The position numbers were made by a program, and so were the translations under genes. 64,000 nucleotides of DNA from assembly GCA_907165135.1 (NCBI GenBank), contig OU015569.1, positions 682,001-746,000 of the forward strand. The letters are read 5' to 3'. The notes beneath the pieces are model-generated. The model was not told where the DNA came from. It saw nothing but the letters and a program-made list of their open reading frames with translations, and searched no databases. Shown one piece after another: positions 56,901 to 64,000 of this stretch (positions within the stretch are counted from its first letter, which is position 1; each line of letters begins with the position of its first letter). This stretch comes from Oikopleura dioica (taxonomy: Eukaryota > Chordata > Appendicularia > Copelata > Oikopleuridae).

Positions 56901-59900
56901 AAAAGCGTAAATTCTGAATGTTCAAATTTTCAATTAATAAATGATTGAAGCACTCTTTTAGGCAACAAAACAAATCATTCAAGATAATGATTTTTATCTT
57001 TGTTTTATCTCGATTTAAAAAAGACAAGGCTTTTGATTTCTAAACTGGTGGATTTAGGTGGTGGAGCCGAGGGCGAAGACCTGGGGCCACCGGAATGGCG
57101 AGCTCGCTGCTGCTCAAATTCGCCAGCTATCCTCCTCGACCTCAGCTTTGGGTTAGATTCTCTCGCTTTTAGAGACCTTTCACTCGTAGTTTCTTAACAT
57201 TTCTTGGTCAAAATCGCCTAGTAGCAAGAATCATTCCCTTTCCTCCTTGATTTCAAGAGCTTGCTTCGGCAGCCTGTCTAGAAAACCTGAGTCAGGATCA
57301 GGAATGAGCCTCGATGAAAAGCCGCGAAGCTTGTTTCAACGCTCTTTCCTGACCCTGACTCAGGTTGCCGAGCTCAGGTCAAGAAGGGCTTGATCCTGTG
57401 TTGATTTTCTGATAGGACCCATCAATGTGCGCTTTGATGGGCTACAAAACTTATGTTATGAATTAAAATGGCTACGCGCTATTTTGTTATGTTTCGAGCG
57501 ATCATCACCGCAACATGCAAAATACAAGTTGAAGTTCCCAAAAAGCAAAAATCCCAATTGAGCAACGGAAAAGACCGTTATGGTGCCTCTTGAAATCAAC
57601 TAGAAAAGCGTCCCAAAAATCATCGAAAATTTAGCATCTAAATTTTCGCTATTAGTAAACTTCTAACAACAGTGAAATCATTTTTGATTTACTGAAAGAA
57701 TCAGCTTACTAAAAATAATTGCAAAAACAAACCCGCGAATCAGACATGGATAAAATCGGAAAGTCTTCCACCAAACACGAGTGCCTCAAAATCCACTTTT
57801 TGACGTTGCTAGATTATTCATCGGCGTAGGCCTAGGAAGGGACATCTGCGAGCCGCTCGACAAGCTGCCAACAAGCAGGACGTCGCTGGAGTCTCCCGCG
57901 AAGCCGCCTCTTTCGAAAACCAACTCTTTTCAAAATCAAGTTCAACAAAGTCCGCCATCTTCACCAAATCTTTCTGCCCTTTTGCCCCATGTAAGTAAAC
58001 TCGCAACGAAAGAGGTTTTTCCAGCAATGAGGATTTCCGGAAATAGCGGAAAGTCTTATTGCTAGAAAATCCTCCCTCCAGGGACACCCCTTGTCAACCT
58101 GTGCTGAAACCTGAGTCAGGGTTCTCAGAGAGCTTTCAATCTCTTTTTTTGTCTCAAGTTCTGCCATTTCCGGCTTCTTTCTTAAAATAAAGCCGCTACG
58201 TGGCTTTTGACAAAGGCTCTCTGAAAACCCTGAGTCAGGTTTCTACACAGGTTTCCCTACACAACACCTCTCAACTACACACAACAACCGCAATCATTCA
58301 AAATAAGACACGAACACGAGTGAAAGAAGTTATCGCCATTTTCAGCCGATAACTTCTTCTTTTAGAAGTAAAGTAAATTGATTTTATTCAGGTTTGATTG
58401 GTTAGATCATCCCCAGCATAATCATTTTCTGATTATGCGTGGATGTATTCTCGTTTTTACGAAGTAAGACGATCTTGCTTCTCCTAAAAATACAAATGTT
58501 AGCTTTGTTTAGCATCGAAATCGGTACTTACGTAGATCTTTCGCCGTTCGGACTGTCATTTCTTCCGTTTTTGGAAGTGACGATTTTTTGAAAAACAGCG
58601 TGAGGATGGGACCGATTCTAGAGAAAGTGGTGGATTTCCAAGAAATTCAAAACAACGAGCAATCTTTCTTTTTTCATTGAAAAACCTCTCCTACATCTTT
58701 TTCGTTAACAATATTAATTATTATTTAATAAATTATTAATAAGAATTATCTGATTAATTAATTATAATAATTATTATTGAATATAATATTCAAAATAGCT
58801 CTAGAAAACCACTTTTTATCAGAAAAACCTCTTCTTTATCGTTTTTGTTAATAAAAATGACTTTTATTTAATAAATTATTAGTAAGAATTATTTAATTAA
58901 CTAGTAATAATATTAATGTTTCCCTAAAAACACTTTAATCAGAAAAAAGTTGAAAATTTTGACTAAAAATGAGATTTTCAGGCTTCATCTGTACAAAATG
59001 CAAGTCCTTCCAATGTTCGAAAAAATGTTCCCTTGCCAAAACAGTCGAATCAGTTCGCAGCGCGGAAGTCGCTGCAGATCTCCGCTTCGACGCCGCCGAG
59101 TAACGGGGCGGCGACGGGGATGACGCGTCAGCGCCCGCGCGGTCGCGGCCATCGCCGGGCGCCCAGCGAGCCCATCGACAAAATGGACATCGCCAGGATC
59201 GCCGGCCAGTTGGAAAGCGATAATCACATAAAACGCCAGGAGCAGGTAGCTTCCAACAACCCTTCAGCTCCTTGACTTCGCGTTTTAGATGCTCAGTGGT
59301 ACCATCATGGACGGGAAGAGCAACTGCGCCCGTCCTCGTTCCGCCGGCCCGCCAACGCAACGGTTAAGTGTTAGTCAACTAACAGCAATTAGCAACCATC
59401 GGCCAAAAATGAGTAAAAAGAACCAGAGGACAAGCACCAATCGTAAAATTGACGGTATACTCTACTCCTGTAGATTGGTGACTAAATAGGCGCTACAGCG
59501 ACTGTAGGGTGACTGTAGATGAAATTCCATAAGAATTTTTCGGCAAAAAAATTTTTGTGAGCTATCAGCATATTCTGAAAGCCCGTATCAGAATTAGTGG
59601 AATCCCCAAATTCTAGCACTTGATGACGTCACGATGACGTCATCACTGATGATTGAAGGTGAAGAATCCTAGAAACTTAGGTACGCTTTTAGAGAACGTT
59701 TTTGTTGAAAAGCAGTTTTCTTTGCGGGAGGTTATTCAGCATCAAAAACTACGTGGGAATCCGGAAGAATTTTTCCGAACCGACCGGTTACAAATTGAAC
59801 CGCCAAAATGACCGGCTGGTTATGGCCGGTTCGAACCCGGATTCCCGTGTAGTTTTCGATGCTGAACAACCTCCTGCAAAGAAAAAATTATTTTTTCGAC

Positions 59901-60460
59901 AAAAACGTCTTCAAAAAGCGTACCTAAAGTTCCGCGGTTCTGGACCATCAATCATCAGTGATGACGTCATCGTGACGTCATCAAGTGCTAGAATTTAGGG
60001 ATTCTACTAATTCTGATACGGGCTTTCAGAATATGCTGATAGCTCACAAAAAAATTTTTTTGCCGAAAAATTCTTATGGAATTTCATCTGTAGATCAACA
60101 TATTCTAGCAGAATATAGTTTATCGGTGAATTCTAGTTCAAAATGACTCAAAAGTTTTGAACAAAAAATAAATAAAATGGTGGGAATTAGAGATCTATAA
60201 AGATGAAACGGTTGCGATTCAATTTGATTGTTTCAGGTTGGCCAACCGATCGGAATAAGCCAGAACCTCCATCCAGAAGCCACAAGTCCTTCACTTCCTC
60301 AGCGAAAACTAGACCTCTTATCAAATGGTAAACTCTGCTCTTTCTTCGCTCTCAAGTAACTCCTCTTCCAGATAATCGTGCGCAAAGCGCTGATCATTTA
60401 TCCTTCCGCCACCCGCTCGACGATCCGGTTTGTGGCGACACCCGTCCGAGTATACTTTGA
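53977..60460 (+). CDS. Mixed-lineage kinase (MAP3K9/10/11/21-like)
   Basis: Ser/Thr kinase that drives JNK signalling downstream of Cdc42/Rac. Sixteen exons (53977-54072, 54251-54338, 54458-54644, 54690-54946, 54992-55274, 55322-55565, 55640-55726, 55882-56079, 56154-56354, 56701-56775, 57058-57151, 57830-57990, 58982-59245, 59289-59369, 60237-60327, 60372-60460) give 831 residues. The kinase spans about 65-325: [40 protein letters not shown] leucine-zipper-like coiled coil follows, then a CRIB motif ([13 protein letters not shown]). The N-terminus has PPPLPPRQ but no SH3 domain. Exon 7 adds [10 protein letters not shown] inside the coiled coil. The intron before the kinase fits only as GA-AG (54339-54457). 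Three later introns each hold a family A MITE and one holds a large hairpin. Confidence 0.92.
56414..56516. repeat. Family A MITE in MLK intron
   Basis: CTAGGCAACTTGTGTAGAAA to TTTGAATACAGGTCGCCGAG, short core. Confidence 0.82.
57258..57382. repeat. Family A MITE in MLK intron
   Basis: GCTTCGGCAGCCTGTCTAGA to ACTCAGGTTGCCGAGCTCAG; the right TTTTCTACACA segment is deleted. Confidence 0.82.
58084..58258. repeat. Family A MITE in MLK intron
   Basis: CTTGTCAACCTGTGCTGAAA to TTTCTACACAGGTTTCCCTA, with GCCGCTACGTGGC. Confidence 0.82.
59508..60098. mobile_element. Foldback element with TGACGTCA clusters in MLK intron
   Basis: About 590 bp. TGTAGATGAAATTCCATAAG at left mirrors CTTATGGAATTTCATCTGTA at right, and the arms stay paired for about 200 bp. 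Each arm contains GATGACGTCACGATGACGTC, a double CRE-like palindrome. The loop holds further inverted pairs (GGGAATCCGG/CCGGATTCCC). No coding frame. Confidence 0.88.
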
Positions 60461-60606
60461 ACATCTGTCTTTCAGACTGTCTGCCAGTCTATTCTTCTTT
60501 CCTTCTCTAACCAACAAAAATAATAATCTATCTGTATACCTCTCGCCAAAAGCGTATTTTAATCTCAAAAATACCTAAATAACGAGCTGATTGTTTCGTT
60601 CGTCTT

Positions 60607-60731
60607 CTGGGCTAGAGATGCAGCCTGTGTACAAACCTGAGTCAGGGTCATTCTTAAAGAGCTTAGATAAAAGCCCCGTCAAGCTTTCTCAGGAGCCTGA
60701 CTCAGGTTTCTACACAGGTTGCCGAGCCCAG
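60607..60731. repeat. Family A MITE with near-perfect target duplication
   Basis: CTGGGCTAGAGATGCAGCCT to CTACACAGGTTGCCGAGCCC, flanked by TTCGTCTT (60599-60606) and TTCGTCTC (60732-60739), 7 of 8 identical. It lies between MLK and RRP36. Confidence 0.9.
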
Positions 60732-60921
60732 TTCGTCTCCCTCTTCTTCCTCTCATCCCCTTTGTTACTATTTTTTATTGCTAATAATCCCAAAAAAGAA
60801 ACTACTCGAACTCGAAAATGACTTGCTCAGACCAAAAATCCAAAATTGAGTTGTGCAAAGAAAAAAACAGCAGAAACTGAAATCTTAAAATAACGATTAT
60901 CGATTCAGGAATTCAGAAATA

Positions 60922-61936
60922 ATGGAAAGCGAAGGAATCGATACCTCGGAAATGACCATGGGTGAAATTCTCGAGCTGCGGCGGAAAATGGGCGCCAAGG
61001 AATTCGCAAAAACAGTAACGCATCCAAAAGTGGCAAAGTTGAAAGGAAAAGAAGTGCGCCGAGTGGACAAGAGATCGGGAGCGATCGCGGAAAAGCGAAA
61101 GCTTCAGCTTGAAAAAAATGCACCAGAAGAAATTTCATCGAAGAAAAAACCGCCTAAGTTGAGGCAAGTCGTAGAAGGTAGGTCGAGAGAGAGACCTGGT
61201 TCTGCGTAGAAAACCTGATCGGGCTCAAATGAAAGATCAAAGCTGCTACTGTAACAGTATACTTACGAAAGTATTCAGTTCCTAATCGCTCAAAAATCAC
61301 GGATCCTCGATTCAACCCTGAGCTTGGCGAGTTCAACCACACCGCCTTCGACAAAAGATTCGCCTTCATCGCAGACATAGAAGCGCGAGAAAAGAGCATT
61401 TTGAAAAAGAAGCTGAAAAAGTGAAAAACGCGGACCTCAAGCAAAATATGCACAATCTCGTCAACAGGTAATCGAATCATTATCTCATGACTCGGCAACC
61501 TGTGCAGAAACCTGAGTCAGGGTCCCGGAAGAACACTGACTCAGGACCTGTGTTTTTACAGAGGTTTCCAAGCCCAACTCTTTTTGAAAGTTTTTCTATA
61601 TTGAACCCTTATTTTCTAGGATCGAGCAAAAAGCAAACGCGCGGCGAGAAAGGATGGAAATTCGACAAAAAGAAAGCGAGTGGAAAAAGAAGAAAGAGAA
61701 AAGCAAAAGATGGCAAAGCAGCCTTTTACCGGAAAAGAGTAAGAAATGACCAGAGCTCCATTTATATTGATTTCAAAATTTCAGGGCGAAATTGCGAAAG
61801 AGTACCAAAAGAAAAGAGCGAAAAGGCCAGTTCGAAAATGTCCGAACATCAACTCGCGAAGAAAGAAGCGGCGAAAGAAAAGAAACAGGCGAGGAAGGAC
61901 AAATCGTCTCTTCCTGCCAGGAGAAATGTCTTTTGA
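60922..61936 (+). CDS. RRP36: RRP36-like ribosomal RNA processing protein, several frame breaks
   Basis: Nucleolar factor for early 18S rRNA processing. Four exons (60922-61177, 61279-61467, 61620-61738, 61785-61936) resemble RRP36: MTMGEILELRRKMGAKEF, then SKITDPRFNPELGEFN and FIADIEAREKSI, a KDGKAAFYRKR stretch and a basic end KDKSSLPARRNVF. As written the frame breaks four times, always at a run of A: 61404-61408, 61684-61688, 61705-61708 and 61812-61815. Adding one A at each gives a continuous 239-residue frame consistent with all splice phases and with family length. The likeliest cause is homopolymer under-calling rather than gene decay. A family A MITE lies in intron 2. Confidence 0.85.
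61490..61578. repeat. Short family A MITE in RRP36 intron
   Basis: GACTCGGCAACCTGTGCAGA to TTTACAGAGGTTTCCAAGCCCA; occupies more than half of the 152-nt intron. Confidence 0.8.
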
Positions 61937-62063
61937 AAACAAAAAAGAACGAAAAACTGTTTATTCAAATTTGCAATCCAGGCTCGGGGACTTGTATAGA
62001 AAACCTGTTTCCCAGCCCATTTTTTACCTATTCAGCTCATTTTCATATTTCCAGAAATTCAGA

Positions 62064-62411
62064 ATGAGCGCAAGCCAAGTGCCGTGGCCGCTCATCGGCG
62101 GACTGGTGGGCGTCTTCGCCGTGATTCTCCTCATCGGCGCGTTTTACGTCGCGTACGCAGCCTGGAAAAAGAAGCGCGAAGGGCCCGAAGTCAGATACTG
62201 CCACAAGACGAATACAAAGATCATCCCTCCTGCGCCGACCAGCGAGCCAAAGATCGTCAAAGGTAAGAATCTTTTTGTAATTTTTCGTCCATTCTAGCGC
62301 CCATTTTCAGGAGACATTGAAGATGCAGCCGAAGCGCTGCTGGCTCGTAAGAAAGAACCAGGGCCATCCCAGTGCGACGAGTGTAACTGCTGCGACGAGG
62401 GGAAATTGTGA
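62064..62411 (+). CDS. Small single-pass membrane protein
   Basis: Two exons (62064-62262, 62311-62411) give 99 residues. A short N-terminus (SASQVPWP) is followed by one transmembrane helix (LIGGLVGVFAVILLIGAFYV), then a basic stop-transfer run (WKKKREG) and a Cys-containing cytoplasmic tail ending QCDECNCCDEGKL, which might bind metal or be palmitoylated. The ATG follows TTTCCAG and a short leader, and the gene begins 127 bp after RRP36 on the same strand, consistent with an operon. AATAAATAAA near 62499 closes it. Family not recognised. Confidence 0.75.
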
Positions 62412-62549
62412 CAAGAAGAATAACCAAGAGACTCTCAGACCTTCAACTAAACTAGTAACTGTACAAAGGACACCTCAAATGCCACCTTTCACTGAAAATA
62501 AATAAAAAACTTTTGACTTTTTCTGAAGCGAATCGTATCTAAAAAGACT

Positions 62550-62600
62550 AGTTCTAGGTTCGAAAACCTGTGTAAAAACCTGAGTCAGGATCAGAATCTC
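62550..62600. repeat. Left half of family A
   Basis: AGGTTCGAAAACCTGTGTAA and AACCTGAGTCAGGATC, without a right half. Confidence 0.7.
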
Positions 62601-62645
62601 AAAGTTACTATGAAGTGATCAGTTAAGAAATTGGATAAATGCAAG

Positions 62646-63998
62646 ATGGGAAATCGGCGGATGGAATATGACATCAAGTTTAAAGAAGAAGACAAAGAAT
62701 GGATCACTTCGGGGCCGGCGTGGTGCCGTGCTTCGCGAGCATGGGCCGCTCGTCAGACGACAATGAAGAGAGAGGAACGCGGACTCAAGCAAGAAATGCG
62801 CGGCCCGGTCAGATCCACCATCACGGAGAAACTCAAAGCATTGGCGGACGGGGAGGATGATCCGACAGAAGACGATGACAACAACGTCTGGGAGCAGAAC
62901 ATGAAGCAGTGCGACGTTTGCCACTTGGACTTCAACTGCGACCGCGCAGCCACGAACCACTACATGGGCCAGAGACACAAAGCGATGGTCAAAATGGTGA
63001 AAATGAAACGAACCCGCGACAATATCTTAAAATCACAAGGAGTCGAACCCTCCGAGGACGACGAAAAGGTCAACTATCACGTCGAGTCGGAAACCTCGAG
63101 GCTCAACAAACGAGGAAGATTAGGTAGAAAAAAATGACTGATCTTAATAATTTTACTTCTTATATAATTTCAGCCGAAGATCGAGATGTCTTCCTCGACA
63201 AAATCAAAGATCTTCCCGAAGAAGAGCAAATGCGTCTGAGAGAAGAAAGAGTTCAAAAGATGAGTTACAAGAATGTTCAGCCCTCGTTTTACGCGACGAA
63301 GCAATTCATCAAAGAAGCATCTTTCTTCCGCGACGAGTTCGCGACCAAAGTCAGGTCCAGCTGGCAGCATCATCCGGGCAACCAGTACATTCAAGAGCGA
63401 ATGATGCGGGTGAGCTAGTTTCTTTAATATCGAGTCAAAAAATTCAAACTTGCAGTAGGATAAAGAGCGCCAGATGAAAGGTCTTCCAGTTCCGAAGCCA
63501 GTGCAAGTGGCGGAAGAAAATCGACCGAAGCCCCTCGGCGAGTCCTCAACATCTGCTCCACTAGCGATTGAAGACAACAAGGAGGAGGACGAAGAGCCAC
63601 CAGCGAAAAAGTCCCGAGTGCCACCAGCAATGACAGACAGTCTTTGCAGCGTCTGCAACGTTGAATTCTGCGGTCCGATTCCTGCCAAACAACACTACGA
63701 CGGACAGAAACACAGGAAGAAGATGAAACAATACGAAGACGGGAAAATTGAATCGTCAGTTGTTGTTAAAGCGACGCCAAGGAGGGTTGAGGAAGCAGTC
63801 GTGGCGAAAGTGGGGATGAACTTGGAGTATTGCGAGCTCTGTGAGCTGAAACTTTCCGACAATCCTGTTGCTGCGGCGAGACACTACTCGTCAAAGGAGC
63901 ATTTGAAATTCATGAAAATCGGCGTTGACACTCCAGGAAAGAGCTCTCAGTTTTGCTTCCATTTGAGAATGTACGTTCCATTAAAAAAATATGACTGA
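62646..63998 (+). CDS. Protein with three U1-type C2H2 zinc fingers
   Basis: Three exons (62646-63123, 63174-63409, 63459-63998) give 417 residues. Three matrin/U1-like fingers, a class that often binds double-stranded RNA or snRNP components: CDVCHLDFNCDRAATNHYMG with QRHK (about 90-115), CSVCNVEFCGPIPAKQHYDG with QKH (about 305-330), and CELCELKLSDNPVAAARHYS with EH (about 365-390). Between them are acidic and basic helical segments (LPEEEQMRLREERVQKMS). The third exon needs the acceptor GCAGTAG. The last residues run to TGA two bases before the window end; a donor-like GTACG at 63971 means the gene could continue beyond. Specific family not recognised. Confidence 0.8.
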
Positions 63999-64000
63999 AA

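Noticed and set aside
59820-59850. GGTTCGAACCC, like a tRNA B box, in the MLK intron
   Set aside because: No A box or cloverleaf around it; the string is part of the loop of a foldback element and is itself palindromic.

Overview
The window is eukaryotic and animal. It holds spliced genes for liprin-alpha, a GABA/taurine-type SLC6 carrier, NAE1, PGAP3, GATE-16/ATG8, an NHERF-type PDZ scaffold, SSBP and a mixed-lineage kinase. Many introns are very small (32-70 nt) and genes are closely packed. Several starts sit a few bases after a free 3' splice site, as if trans-spliced. A few introns only fit as GA-AG or GC-AG. Together this favours a small-genome tunicate, most likely a larvacean (appendicularian). 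That is an inference, and the heavy load of short inverted-repeat elements is more than I would expect of Oikopleura dioica itself.

Layout: 1-3839 is repeat-rich with no supported gene. An SLC6 transporter (+) occupies 3840-7048, a B-box/coiled-coil protein (+) 7503-8660, and a secreted ZP-domain protein (-) 8904-10208. Liprin-alpha (-) spans 11529-22419. One of its introns (about 5.5 kb) hosts a secreted EGF/mucin-like gene on the opposite strand (16068-18844). A minus-strand cluster follows: NAE1, PGAP3, an ICT1-like peptidyl-tRNA hydrolase and a BTB/six-zinc-finger protein (22740-29767). Next come the 3' end of an unknown gene and a transmembrane ZP protein (to 33301). 33.3-36.6 kb is transposon debris. 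On the plus strand follow GATE-16 (36663-38557), an unrecognised 426-residue protein (39810-41216), a ZAR1-like gene with a duplicated last exon, two small uncertain genes, NHERF (47008-48688), SSBP (51085-52819), MLK (53977-60460), RRP36 (60922-61936), a small membrane protein (62064-62411) and a three-finger U1-type zinc-finger protein (62646-63998).

The strongest unusual signal is a family of about 35 MITE-like elements (family A). Their ends read CTGGGCTCGGCAACCTGTG... and the reverse complement. At least three copies are flanked by 8-bp target duplications, or 7 of 8 in one case. The inverted ends place a GT donor (CCT|GTGTAG) and an AG acceptor (CTACACAG|GTT) at opposite ends of each copy, so the element is built like a ready-made intron. 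One copy interrupts a BTB/zinc-finger coding exon and can be spliced out in frame; another ends the first exon of a small secreted-protein gene. Other observations include a 41-nt GA-AG intron flanked by a 12-bp direct repeat, a hAT-like element whose target duplication is a splice donor, and several reading frames broken by single-base losses in homopolymers, which looks like residual assembly error.
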